A stretch of 64,000 nucleotides of DNA from Catalinimonas niigatensis (GTDB lineage: Bacteria > Bacteroidota > Bacteroidia > Cytophagales > Cyclobacteriaceae). A program made the translations under genes and the position numbers. The notes beneath the pieces were generated by a model, which was given only the letters and a program-made list of their open reading frames with translations, ran no database searches and was not told where the DNA came from. The stretch covers positions 2,232,001 to 2,296,000 of the forward strand of contig NZ_CP119422.1 of the NCBI RefSeq assembly GCF_030506285.1. Direction: 5' to 3'. How positions within the stretch are numbered: position 1 is the first letter of the stretch; every line of letters begins with the position of its first letter. Shown piece by piece: positions 1 to 8,632 of the stretch.

Positions 1-3000
1 AGTAAGAATTTCCTGGAGTACGTGCGAAGCCCCGAAAGCTTCCAATGCCCAAACCTCCATCTCACCGAAACGCTGCCCACCAAACTGTGCTTTACCACCA
101 AGGGGCTGCTGCGTGATGAGAGAGTATGGTCCAATAGAACGCGCGTGCATCTTATCATCTACCAAGTGTCCTAATTTCAACATATAGATGACACCAACCG
201 TTACTTTCTGGTCAAATTTTTCTCCGCTTAGCCCGTCATACAATTCGGTACGGCCAAATTCAGGGAGACCAGCATCTTTAAGTTCCTTGGCTACATCATC
301 CAGGGTGGCGCCATCAAAGATAGGTGTACTGTATTTTCTTCCCAGCTTTAATCCTGCCCATCCTAATACAGTTTCATAAATCTGTCCCAGGTTCATACGT
401 GAAGGCACGCCTAAGGGGTTTAATACAATATCGACTGGTGTTCCGTCGGCCATAAACGGCATATCTTCTTCACGAACAATTTTAGCAACTACACCTTTGT
501 TTCCGTGACGACCTGCCATTTTATCTCCTACTTTCAGCTTACGCTTTTTGGCGACATATACTTTAGCCAGTTGGACAATACCCGCAGGAAGTTCATCGCC
601 TACTTCAAGCGTGAAGCGTTCACGCTTAAAATGCGCAGTCAGCTCATTACGTGTCTGATTATAATTTTTGACCATTTCAAACACTAGATGATTCGCATGC
701 TCATCTTCAGTCCAGTTCTCGATAATCAGATCCGAAATCAGATTCGCTTCTTCAGGTACGTTGTAGTTACTCTCATCTCTGTAAATATTCTTTTCGGGGA
801 AAAGATTATTCTCGATGTTAGCCCTAGAATATTTCACTCCTTTGGAAATAATCTCATCTCCAAATTTGTGCTTGACACCCTGAGATGATTTTCCTTCCAG
901 AAGACCCACCAATTTATTGATCATGGTGGCTCTCAATCCTATTAGATCTTTCTTGTACTTTACTTTAAGATTTTCAACCTCTTTCTTCGCTTTAGCACGA
1001 AGGTCCTTGTCTTTCTTAGGACGAGAGAAGAGCTTAGTGTCAATGACTACTCCACGCAACGAAGGAGAAGCTTTTAGAGAAGCATCTTTAACATCGCCTG
1101 CTTTGTCACCAAAAATAGCTCTTAGCAATTTTTCTTCTGGTGTAGGATCAGTTTCTCCTTTAGGAGTAATTTTACCAATCAGGATATCTCCTTCTTTTAC
1201 ATCAGCACCCACACGGATAATACCGTTTTCATCCAGGTTTTTGACTGCTTCCTCGCTCACGTTCGGAATTTCAGAAGTTAATTCTTCCTCTCCACGTTTG
1301 GTATCTCTCACTTCCAGTTCAAACTCTTCAACGTGAATAGAAGTAAAGATATCATCTCTTACTACTTTCTCTGAAATTACTATCGCATCCTCAAAGTTAT
1401 ATCCCTGCCAAGGCATAAAAGCCACCATCATATTTCTACCCAAAGCTAACTCTCCATTTTCGGTAGCATAACCTTCGCAGAGTGGTTGACCTTTTTTCAC
1501 TCTTTCACCTTTCAGTACAATAGGCTTCAGGTTAACGCAGGTATCTTGATTGGTTCTGCGGAATTTTGTCAGGTAATAAGTCTTTAAGTCTCCCTCAAAA
1601 CTTACCAGTCTCTGCTCGTCAGTAAGATCATATCGCATAACGATCTTACGGCCTTCTACATATTCTACTACGCCATTTTCCTCAGCCAATACCAATGAAC
1701 GGGAATCTAAAGCTACCCTGGCTTCCAAGCCTGTTCCCACGATTGGAGCTTCAGGATTGAGCAGAGGTACTGCCTGACGTTGCATGTTAGATCCCATCAA
1801 AGCACGGTTAGCATCATCATGTTCCAGAAATGGAATCATAGAAGCTGCCACTGATACAATCTGGTTAGGTGCTACGTCCATATAAGTTACCTGACCTGGT
1901 TCAACTACTGGGAAGTCACCTTCGTAACGCGCCTTGACCGTCTCATTGATGAATTTACCATTATTCTGTAATGGAGCATTTGCTTGGGCAATATTATGTG
2001 TATCTTCTTCTTCTGCAGTCAGATAAAGCACATCACCGCTCATATCCACTTTGCCTTCATCTACTTTACGATAAGGGGTTTCAATGAATCCCATATGATT
2101 CACCTTAGCATGTACACAAAGAGAAGAAATCAATCCAATATTGGGTCCTTCAGGTGTTTCAATCGTGCATAACCTTCCGTAGTGTGTATAGTGTACGTCA
2201 CGCACCTCAAATCCAGCTCTCTCTCTAGACAAGCCACCAGGTCCTAAAGCAGACATACGACGCTTATGTGTCACCTCAGCCAATGGATTGGTTTGATCCA
2301 TAAACTGAGAAAGTTGGTTGGTTCCAAAGAATGAGTTGATCACAGAAGAAAGTGTACGCGCATTGATCAGGTCAACAGGCTTGAAATCTTCATTATCACG
2401 AACATTCATCCTTTCTTTGATGGTACGTGCCATACGGGCAAGGCCTACACCAAACTGGCTGTAAAGTTGCTCCCCTACAGTTCTCACTCTTCTGTTGCTC
2501 AGGTGGTCAATATCATCCACTACAGCACGGGAGTTGATCAGACCAATAAGATACTTTACAATTTTGATGATATCCTCAGTTGTGAGCACACGTACATCAG
2601 AGTCAATCTCCAGATTTAGTTTTTTGTTAATACGATAACGACCAACTTCACCTAAATCATAACGCTTATCACTGAAGAACAAGCTTTGGATGATGTCACG
2701 AGCAGTTTGCTCATCGGGTGCATCCGTATTACGCAGCTGACGGTATATCTGCTCAACCGCTTCTTTCTCGGAGTTAGAATTATCCTTCTGAAGTGTATTA
2801 TAAATAATGGAATAATCAGTGATGTTGACATCCTCTCTATGTAGGATAATAGATTCGGTACCAGATTCTACAATGGTATCAATATCCTCCTCACTGAGTA
2901 TGGAATCTCTTTCCAAAAGCACTTCATTTCTATCAATAGAAACTACTTCTCCGGTATCTTCATCTACAAAGTCTTCTGTCCATGTTCTAAGTACACGTGC

Positions 3001-3729
3001 AGCAAGCTTTCTTCCTACGTACTGCTTTAGGCTAGACTCTTCAGCTTTTACTTCTTCTGACAGCCCAAATAAATCCAAAATATCCTTATCACTTCCGTAG
3101 CCTATTGCTCTTAGGAGAGTAGTTACCGGAAACTTCTTCTTTCTATCAATGTAAGCATACATGACTGCATTTACATCCGTTGCAAACTCTATCCACGAGC
3201 CTTTGAACGGAATGATCCTTGCAGAATATAGTTTAGTACCATTGGTATGTTTGCTTTGTGCAAAAAATACGCCGGGCGACCTATGTAATTGTGAAACGAT
3301 GACCCTTTCAGCTCCATTGATGATAAATGAGCCTTTTTCAGTCATATAAGGAATATTTCCCAAGAAAACTTCCTGCTCAATCGTCTCAAAATCTTCGTTA
3401 TCCTCATCATTACAGGAAAGGCGAAGTTTTGCCTTTAAAGGAACTGAAAATGTCAGCCCTCTATCAATACTTTCATCAACAGAATACTTAGGAGGGTCAA
3501 TGACATAATCAATGAATTCCAGCACAAAGTTTTCACGAGAATCCGAAATCGGGAAATTCTCAGCAAATACTTTAAACAGCCCCTCATTACTTCTTCTTTC
3601 TGCGGGCGTCTCTATCTGCAAGAAATCCTTAAAAGACTTGACCTGAACATCCAGAAAATCAGGATAATCAAGTACAGTTTTTATGGATGCAAAATTGACG
3701 CGTTCTGTGGGTTTATATAAATTAGCCAA
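1..3729 (-). CDS. rpoB: DNA-directed RNA polymerase subunit beta (3' end outside window)
   Basis: This is the beta subunit of RNA polymerase, which forms half of the active-site cleft and the rifampicin pocket. The reading frame is open from 3729 to the window edge, giving 1243 codons, and the C-terminus lies beyond base 1. The rifampicin region is clear around residues 470-500 (NQLSQFMDQ, then [13 protein letters not shown]). Residues equivalent to E. coli D516, H526 and S531 are all the sensitive type. The only usable start is TTG at 3729: an in-frame TAA sits five codons upstream, and no ATG or GTG lies between it and the conserved N-terminus [15 protein letters not shown]. It follows rplL by 161 bases, in the usual order. 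The downstream neighbour rpoC would lie outside the window. Confidence 0.97.
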   Translation of the reverse strand, partial: MANLYKPTERVNFASIKTVLDYPDFLDVQVKSFKDFLQIETPAERRSNEGLFKVFAENFPISDSRENFVLEFIDYVIDPPKYSVDESIDRGLTFSVPLKAKLRLSCNDEDNEDFETIEQEVFLGNIPYMTEKGSFIINGAERVIVSQLHRSPGVFFAQSKHTNGTKLYSARIIPFKGSWIEFATDVNAVMYAYIDRKKKFPVTTLLRAIGYGSDKDILDLFGLSEEVKAEESSLKQYVGRKLAARVLRTWTEDFVDEDTGEVVSIDRNEVLLERDSILSEEDIDTIVESGTESIILHREDVNITDYSIIYNTLQKDNSNSEKEAVEQIYRQLRNTDAPDEQTARDIIQSLFFSDKRYDLGEVGRYRINKKLNLEIDSDVRVLTTEDIIKIVKYLIGLINSRAVVDDIDHLSNRRVRTVGEQLYSQFGVGLARMARTIKERMNVRDNEDFKPVDLINARTLSSVINSFFGTNQLSQFMDQTNPLAEVTHKRRMSALGPGGLSRERAGFEVRDVHYTHYGRLCTIETPEGPNIGLISSLCVHAKVNHMGFIETPYRKVDEGKVDMSGDVLYLTAEEEDTHNIAQANAPLQNNGKFINETVKARYEGDFPVVEPGQVTYMDVAPNQIVSVAASMIPFLEHDDANRALMGSNMQRQAVPLLNPEAPIVGTGLEARVALDSRSLVLAEENGVVEYVEGRKIVMRYDLTDEQRLVSFEGDLKTYYLTKFRRTNQDTCVNLKPIVLKGERVKKGQPLCEGYATENGELALGRNMMVAFMPWQGYNFEDAIVISEKVVRDDIFTSIHVEEFELEVRDTKRGEEELTSEIPNVSEEAVKNLDENGIIRVGADVKEGDILIGKITPKGETDPTPEEKLLRAIFGDKAGDVKDASLKASPSLRGVVIDTKLFSRPKKDKDLRAKAKKEVENLKVKYKKDLIGLRATMINKLVGLLEGKSSQGVKHKFGDEIISKGVKYSRANIENNLFPEKNIYRDESNYNVPEEANLISDLIIENWTEDEHANHLVFEMVKNYNQTRNELTAHFKRERFTLEVGDELPAGIVQLAKVYVAKKRKLKVGDKMAGRHGNKGVVAKIVREEDMPFMADGTPVDIVLNPLGVPSRMNLGQIYETVLGWAGLKLGRKYSTPIFDGATLDDVAKELKDAGLPEFGRTELYDGLSGEKFDQKVTVGVIYMLKLGHLVDDKMHARSIGPYSLITQQPLGGKAQFGGQRFGEMEVWALEAFGASHVLQEILT

Positions 3730-3831
3730 AGCCTTCTGGTTTTAAGGTTTTATTAGAATAAAAAGAGTAGTTTTAGGTGTTCTCCTCAAAATTGCAAGGA
3801 ACCTCTAGACTTAAAAGTATATACAAACAGG

Positions 3832-3857
3832 AAAAGACCTGACTGAATGGCCAGGCC
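3832..3857 (-). terminator. hairpin with short T-run between rplL and rpoB
   Basis: Read on the minus strand, GGCCTGG pairs with TCAGGTC (two G-T pairs) over an 8-base loop, and TTTT follows. It sits between the rplL stop and the rpoB start. Known biology has a partial terminator here that lowers rpoB expression relative to L7/L12. The hairpin is seen; that it attenuates is inference. Confidence 0.5.
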
Positions 3858-3890
3858 TAATTGCAAAGCAATCTAGTAATATTTCAATGA

Positions 3891-4268
3891 TTACTTGAGT
3901 TCTACTTCTGCCCCAGCTTCTTCAAGCTGCTTTTTTAGTCCTTCAGCTTCGTCTTTACCAACACCTTCTTTGATTGCTTTAGGTGCACCGTCAACAAGTT
4001 CTTTTGCTTCTTTAAGTCCTAAACCAGTTAATTCCTTAACAAGTTTCACAACTGCCAATTTAGAACCACCAGCTGCTTTCAGTACTACGTCAAATGAATT
4101 CTTTTCTTCCTCGGCAGCAGCATCACCACCACCTGCAGCTACAGCAGCAGGTGCAGCAGCTGCAGCTGGTTCAATGCCATATTCCTCTTTGAGGATGGTA
4201 GCAAGTTCGTTAACTTCTTTAACAGTAAGGTTAACAAGCTGTTCTGCGAAATCTTTCAAGTCTGCCAT
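3891..4268 (-). CDS. rplL: 50S ribosomal protein L7/L12
   Basis: L7/L12 forms the flexible stalk of the large ribosomal subunit that recruits GTPase translation factors. The 125-residue product has the standard layout: an N-terminal dimerisation segment, an Ala/Gly/Glu-rich hinge at about residues 36-56 ([20 protein letters not shown]), and the conserved C-terminal domain with KTEFDV-type residues (here [12 protein letters not shown]) and [14 protein letters not shown]. Length and sequence are normal for the family. It is the last ribosomal-protein gene before rpoB, 45 bases after rplJ, and is expected to be co-transcribed with it. Confidence 0.98.
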   Translation of the reverse strand: MADLKDFAEQLVNLTVKEVNELATILKEEYGIEPAAAAAPAAVAAGGGDAAAEEEKNSFDVVLKAAGGSKLAVVKLVKELTGLGLKEAKELVDGAPKAIKEGVGKDEAEGLKKQLEEAGAEVELK

Positions 4269-4313
4269 TTTAAAACGCTATTTTAATTGATTTGTTTATA
4301 CTTAATAAATATA

Positions 4314-4847
4314 CTATCCTTCTCTTTCAGACAATGTTTTGACGATACCTGCCAGCTTATGCTTGCCACTTTGTAGCGCAGAAATAACGTTTGTTGCAGG
4401 AGATTGCAATAAACTGATAATCTCTCCAAGAAGTTCGGTTTTGGACTTCAAAGCACTAAGCGTCTCTAAATACTGAGCCCCTACAAACAAATCACTATCT
4501 ATAGATGCAGCTTTGAATGCTGGCTTAGTCAGGTTTTTATCTTTTTTTCTATATTCTTCAATGATCTTTGCCGGAACATTTCCTATTTCTGGCGAAAACA
4601 TAATTCCTGAAGTTCCTTTCAATGCAGTATCAAAAGAAGCGTAATCAGTATCAAGTTGTTCCAGCGCTTTCTTGATCAAGGTGTTTTTTATCACTTTATA
4701 TTCTATACCTCTCTTAAAGCATAGTTCACGAAAAGCATTCACTTGAGCAACACTTAAGCCTCCTGTATCTGCAATATAGAAGTGAGTGGTGTTCTTTAGC
4801 TTTTCAGCCAATTCGTCTATCAGAGCGCCTTTTTCTTCTCTTGTCAT
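4314..4847 (-). CDS. rplJ: 50S ribosomal protein L10
   Basis: L10 anchors the L7/L12 dimers to 23S rRNA at the stalk base. The 177-residue product begins MTREEKGALIDELAEKL and carries the L10 core, including FYIADTGGLSVAQVNAFR and the YKVIKNTLIKKAL segment that contacts rRNA. It starts two bases after the rplA stop codon, so translation is probably coupled. In many bacteria L10 with L7/L12 represses its own mRNA by binding the leader. I did not identify such a site here. Confidence 0.97.
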   Translation of the reverse strand: MTREEKGALIDELAEKLKNTTHFYIADTGGLSVAQVNAFRELCFKRGIEYKVIKNTLIKKALEQLDTDYASFDTALKGTSGIMFSPEIGNVPAKIIEEYRKKDKNLTKPAFKAASIDSDLFVGAQYLETLSALKSKTELLGEIISLLQSPATNVISALQSGKHKLAGIVKTLSEREG

Positions 4848-4849
4848 GA

Positions 4850-5548
4850 TTATAATCCAGCTATACTGTTTTTATCAATTTGGATACCTTTACTCATCGT
4901 GCTCGACAAGTAAATGCCCTTAATATAAGTTCCTTTGGTAGAAGCAGGCTTCAATCTGCTTAATGTTTGAATGACTTCATGGGCATTCTCAGCAATCTTT
5001 TTAGCATCAAAAGAAGCCTTACCCACACTTGTATGGATAATACCAAATTTGTCTACTTTAAAGTCTATCTTACCACCCTTTACTTCTTGCACTGCTTTTG
5101 CCACATCCATAGTCACTGTTCCAGCTTTGGGGTTAGGCATCAAGCCGCGAGGTCCTAAAACCCTTCCTAAACGACCTACTTTAGCCATTACTGTAGGCAT
5201 GGTAATAATTACATCAATATCAGTCCATCCTCCTTCAATCTTTTGAATGTAATCATCCAGCCCCACATGGTCAGCGCCTGCTTCCTTTGCTTCTGCTTCT
5301 TTGTCAGGAGTGCATAGCACCAACACCCTTACGTCCTTACCAGTACCATGAGGTAAAGCAACAACCCCTCTCACCATTTGATCTGCTTTCCTGGGGTCCA
5401 CTCCCAGGTTGACATCCAAATCAACAGAAGCATCAAAAGTGGTAGTCGTAATATCTTTTACTAAAGAAGAAGCTTCTTCCAGCGAATACTGCTTGGTGAA
5501 GTCATACTTCTTCAAAATCTCTGCTTTCTTTTTAGATAACTTAGCCAT
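4850..5548 (-). CDS. rplA: 50S ribosomal protein L1
   Basis: L1 builds the mobile L1 stalk near the ribosomal E site and helps release deacylated tRNA. The 232-residue length is normal. Recognisable motifs include [13 protein letters not shown] near residue 60 and [20 protein letters not shown] near residue 127, the family signature. It follows rplK by 12 bases and precedes rplJ by 2. In well-studied bacteria L1 represses the L11-L1 operon through the mRNA leader; that applies here only by analogy. Confidence 0.97.
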   Translation of the reverse strand: MAKLSKKKAEILKKYDFTKQYSLEEASSLVKDITTTTFDASVDLDVNLGVDPRKADQMVRGVVALPHGTGKDVRVLVLCTPDKEAEAKEAGADHVGLDDYIQKIEGGWTDIDVIITMPTVMAKVGRLGRVLGPRGLMPNPKAGTVTMDVAKAVQEVKGGKIDFKVDKFGIIHTSVGKASFDAKKIAENAHEVIQTLSRLKPASTKGTYIKGIYLSSTMSKGIQIDKNSIAGL

Positions 5549-5560
5549 TTGTCAGTTTTA

Positions 5561-6004
5561 TTAATTCTCCCAGGGAGCCTTGCCTTTTACTGTGATACCC
5601 ATACTTTTTGCAGTACCTGCAACCATTTTCATAGCCGATTCTATCTTAAATGCATTGAGGTCAGGCATTTTCGTTTCTGCTATTGCTTGTACCTGATCCC
5701 AACTAACAGAACCTACTTTAGCACGGTTAGGCTCGGCAGATCCTTTTTTCTGCTTGGCAGCTTCTAACAACATGATTGCTGCTGGAGGTGTTTTAACCGC
5801 AAAATCAAAAGATTTATCTGAAAAGATGGTGATCAAAACTGGTAAGATCTGTCCCTGTTTATCCTGGGTTCTGGCATTAAACTGCTTACAGAACTCCATG
5901 ATATTCAAGCCTTTACTACCAAGTGCCGGACCTACCGGTGGTGAGGGGTTAGCTTGTCCACCCTTAACTTGTAACTTTAAATATCCAACTATTTGCTTAG
6001 CCAT
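5561..6004 (-). CDS. rplK: 50S ribosomal protein L11
   Basis: L11 binds the GTPase-associated centre of 23S rRNA and is the target region of thiostrepton-type antibiotics. The 147-residue product starts [20 protein letters not shown] and has the [22 protein letters not shown] signature near residue 22. Its ATG overlaps the end of nusG by 8 bases, so nusG and rplK are translationally linked. The order nusG-rplK-rplA-rplJ-rplL is the conserved one. Confidence 0.97.
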   Translation of the reverse strand: MAKQIVGYLKLQVKGGQANPSPPVGPALGSKGLNIMEFCKQFNARTQDKQGQILPVLITIFSDKSFDFAVKTPPAAIMLLEAAKQKKGSAEPNRAKVGSVSWDQVQAIAETKMPDLNAFKIESAMKMVAGTAKSMGITVKGKAPWEN

Positions 6005-6572
6005 TGTTGCTACTATTATCTAATTTCTCTACTTGCATGTAATTCAGTTCAACGGGTGTGTTTCTCCCAAATATCTTGACCATCACTTTCAGTTTCTTCC
6101 GCTCCTCAAAAACCTCTTCAATATTTCCTATAAATCCACTGAAAGGTCCATCCATTACTTTGACTTCTTCTCCTATCATGTAAGGAGTTTCCATTTTCAC
6201 TTCCTCCTCATCTGTATCTTCAACCTTTCCAAGGATTCTATTCACTTCATTAGGACGTAGTGGTATAGGCGTTTTATCGTCTCCTTTTTCATTAGAACCT
6301 AAAAAACCGATGACATTGGGAATACTCGTGATAGTATCATACACATTTCCTTTTTGCAAATCTGCAGAAATCATGATATACCCAGGGAAAAAATTTCTTT
6401 CTCGTACCCTTTTCTTACCATTTCTCATTTCCATCACTTTTTCTGAAGGAATAAGTACTTGAGGAATATGTTCTCCCAAGTTGTTAATGGCAATTTCTTT
6501 TTCCAGGTACTCCTTAACTTTTTTTTCCTTTCCACTAACGGCTCTTACCACATACCACTTGAAGTCACCCAT
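5997..6572 (-). CDS. nusG: transcription termination/antitermination factor NusG
   Basis: NusG binds the RNA polymerase clamp, raises processivity and links transcription to Rho or to the leading ribosome. The 191-residue product has the N-terminal NGN domain ([29 protein letters not shown] near residue 64) and a C-terminal KOW domain ([21 protein letters not shown] near residue 133). The NGN domain carries no large insertion. It follows secE by 2 bases and overlaps rplK by 8. Confidence 0.97.
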   Translation of the reverse strand: MGDFKWYVVRAVSGKEKKVKEYLEKEIAINNLGEHIPQVLIPSEKVMEMRNGKKRVRERNFFPGYIMISADLQKGNVYDTITSIPNVIGFLGSNEKGDDKTPIPLRPNEVNRILGKVEDTDEEEVKMETPYMIGEEVKVMDGPFSGFIGNIEEVFEERKKLKVMVKIFGRNTPVELNYMQVEKLDNSSNNG

Positions 6573-6574
6573 AT

Positions 6575-6766
6575 TTAAAATGCGTTATAAAACCAATCCA
6601 TCGTGTTTTTAAACCCTAAGTCAATTACTCCGATGAGCGCAGCAAAAATCAGGGAAGCGATCAACACAAGGACAGAGCTCCGTTGTAATGAAGAATAAGG
6701 AGGCCAAGTCACTTTATTCTTCATTTCGTCGTAGGAAGCTTTGACAAATTCAACAAAATTATTCAT
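6575..6766 (-). CDS. secE: preprotein translocase subunit SecE
   Basis: SecE is the small essential clamp subunit of the SecYEG translocon in the inner membrane. The product is 63 residues with one transmembrane segment (about residues 32-53) preceded by the amphipathic SecE motif (NKVTWPPYSSLQRSS). I chose the ATG at 6766, giving MNNFVEFVK, rather than the ATG six codons upstream, because it follows a purine-rich AAAAGAG and gives the usual N-terminus. It lies between tRNA-Trp and nusG. Confidence 0.92.
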   Translation of the reverse strand: MNNFVEFVKASYDEMKNKVTWPPYSSLQRSSVLVLIASLIFAALIGVIDLGFKNTMDWFYNAF

Positions 6767-6781
6767 CTCTTTTGTTATTAG

Positions 6782-6854
6782 CACGGGCGGTAAGATTCGA
6801 ACTCACGACCTACGGTTTTGGAGACCGGCGCTCTACCAACTGAGCTACGCCCGT
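6782..6854 (-). tRNA. tRNA-Trp (CCA)
   Basis: This is a 73-base cloverleaf with acceptor stem ACGGGCG/CGCCCGT and discriminator G. The D-arm begins GCTCAGTTGGTAGAGC and the T-arm contains GTTCGAATC. The anticodon loop is CTCCAAA, giving CCA. No CCA tail is encoded. It lies between tuf and secE, as in many bacteria. Confidence 0.97.
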
Positions 6855-6929
6855 ATAAGTAAAGTAAAGACTTGACTTTACAGAGTTATCCCTGGAAGCC
6901 AAGCCTTTACTGAATATTAGTAATAGAAA

Positions 6930-8117
6930 TTACTCTACAATGTCAGTAACCTGACCAGCACCTACAGTTCTACCGCCTTCACGAATCGCAAATCTCAATC
7001 CTTTATCCATTGCGATAGGGCTTATTAGATCAACTGTGATAGAAACGTTGTCACCAGGCATTACCATCTCTACATTTTCAGGAAGAGAGATTTCACCAGT
7101 TACGTCAGTGGTTCTAAAGTAAAACTGAGGACGATATTTTTTAAAGAAAGGAGTGTGACGACCACCTTCTTCTTTTGACAGTACATATACCTCAGCTTTG
7201 AACTTGTGGTGAGGAGTCACTGTACCAGGCTTAGCGATTACCATTCCTCTTTTGATTTGAGACTTTTCAATACCTCTCAAAAGAAGACCTACGTTATCCC
7301 CAGCTTCACCACGGTCAAGAATCTTGCGGAACATCTCAACACCTGTTACAGTGGATTTGAGACCTTCAGCACCCATACCCAGAATATCTACTGAGTCACC
7401 AGAGTTGATAACACCACGCTCAATTCTACCAGTTGCTACGGTACCACGACCGGTGATAGAGAACACATCTTCCACAGGCATCAAGAAATCTTTATCAATA
7501 AGACGCTCAGGAAGAGGAATATATTCATCTACTGCATTCATCAGTTCCATTACCTTCTCTACCCACTTCTCTTCTCCATTCAGAGCACCAAGGGCAGAAC
7601 CTTGTATTACAGGAATATCATCACCAGGGTACTCATAGAATGAAAGCAGTTCTCTGATTTCCATCTCTACCAGTTCCAGTAGTTCAGGATCATCTACTAA
7701 ATCCACTTTATTCATAAATACTACCAAAGCAGGAATACCTACCTGGCGGCCTAAAAGGATATGCTCTCTGGTTTGAGGCATAGGACCATCTGTAGCAGCC
7801 ACTACTAAAATCGCACCGTCCATCTGTGCAGCACCAGTAACCATGTTTTTCACATAGTCAGCGTGACCAGGACAGTCAACGTGCGCATAATGACGACTCT
7901 CAGTTTGGTATTCAACGTGAGCAGTATTAATGGTAATACCTCTTTCTTTTTCTTCAGGGGCATTATCTATAGTAGCAAAATCACGAATATCAGCCAATCC
8001 TTTATCAGATAGCACTTTTGTGATCGCCGCAGTTAATGTCGTTTTACCATGATCTACGTGACCAATCGTACCAATGTTCAAGTGTGGTTTAGAACGGTCA
8101 AAGGTTGCTTTAGCCAT
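6930..8117 (-). CDS. tuf: elongation factor Tu
   Basis: EF-Tu is the GTPase that delivers aminoacyl-tRNA to the ribosomal A site. The 395-residue product has the P-loop [10 protein letters not shown] near residues 18-27, the [10 protein letters not shown]3 motif near residue 80 and NKVD near residue 135, followed by the two beta-barrel domains. Length and motifs are typical. It lies between tRNA-Thr and tRNA-Trp and is probably transcribed from the promoter before tRNA-Tyr. The spacer between tRNA-Thr and tuf shows no perfect TAnnTTTG box. Confidence 0.98.
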   Translation of the reverse strand: MAKATFDRSKPHLNIGTIGHVDHGKTTLTAAITKVLSDKGLADIRDFATIDNAPEEKERGITINTAHVEYQTESRHYAHVDCPGHADYVKNMVTGAAQMDGAILVVAATDGPMPQTREHILLGRQVGIPALVVFMNKVDLVDDPELLELVEMEIRELLSFYEYPGDDIPVIQGSALGALNGEEKWVEKVMELMNAVDEYIPLPERLIDKDFLMPVEDVFSITGRGTVATGRIERGVINSGDSVDILGMGAEGLKSTVTGVEMFRKILDRGEAGDNVGLLLRGIEKSQIKRGMVIAKPGTVTPHHKFKAEVYVLSKEEGGRHTPFFKKYRPQFYFRTTDVTGEISLPENVEMVMPGDNVSITVDLISPIAMDKGLRFAIREGGRTVGAGQVTDIVE

Positions 8118-8181
8118 TTTCCTAAAAAGTTACAGTTTCAAATTAATTTTAAGTCATTAAGGTATAAACCCAAAGCTTCTG

Positions 8182-8253
<72 letters not shown>

Positions 8254-8278
8254 CTAAGTAATATCTCTACTACCAAAG

Positions 8279-8351
8279 AGCGGGAGACGGGGGTCGAACC
8301 CGCGACCTACAGCTTGGAAGGCTGTCGCTCTACCAACTGAGCTACTCCCGC
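8279..8351 (-). tRNA. tRNA-Gly (TCC)
   Basis: This is a 73-base cloverleaf. The acceptor stem GCGGGAG pairs perfectly with CTCCCGC, with discriminator T. The anticodon stem ACAGC/GCTGT encloses CTTCCAA, giving TCC. The T-arm has GGTTCGACCCC. It lies 25 bases before tRNA-Thr in the same transcript. Confidence 0.97.
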
Positions 8352-8411
8352 TTAAAGTTCAAACCAAACAATTACTTTGAAAGAAAAATTCAAAATAATT
8401 AGCATTACAAG

Positions 8412-8494
8412 TGGGGAGAGCAGGATTCGAACCTGCGAAGTCATAAGACAACAGATTTACAGTCTGCCCCAGTTGGCCGCTTTGGTATCTCCCC
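8412..8494 (-). tRNA. tRNA-Tyr (GTA)
   Basis: This is an 83-base class II tRNA with a long variable arm. The acceptor stem GGGGAGA pairs with TCTCCCC, with discriminator A. The anticodon is GTA in the loop TGTAAAT. It is the first gene of the tRNA-tuf-secE-nusG transcript. Confidence 0.96.
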
Positions 8495-8564
8495 GTGATG
8501 TGTGAAAAATCATTAAAAACGCATTTTTCAGACTTTCTAAAGTCCTCCGTTTCTAATGGAAGTG

Positions 8565-8595
8565 CAAAAGTAAACGCTTTTTTGATTTATTCAAA
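8565..8595 (-). promoter_or_regulatory. Bacteroidota-type promoter for the tRNA-Tyr/tuf operon
   Basis: On the minus strand TTTG (8595-8592) is followed after exactly 19 bases by TACTTTTG (8572-8565), a perfect match to the Bacteroidota consensus TTTG-N19-TAnnTTTG. Transcription should start near 8558, about 64 bases before tRNA-Tyr. It is the strongest promoter match in this block. Confidence 0.85.
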
Positions 8596-8632
8596 CTTCT
8601 GCTTTAAAAGAAACAAAAAAATTTCACTCATT

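Noticed and set aside
917-1336. Open frames antisense to rpoB
   Set aside because: They are shadows of the conserved beta-subunit coding sequence and lack recognisable domains.
3895-4290. A Ser/Ala-rich open frame antisense to rplL
   Set aside because: It is the mirror of the Ala-rich hinge of L7/L12; the sense gene is certain.
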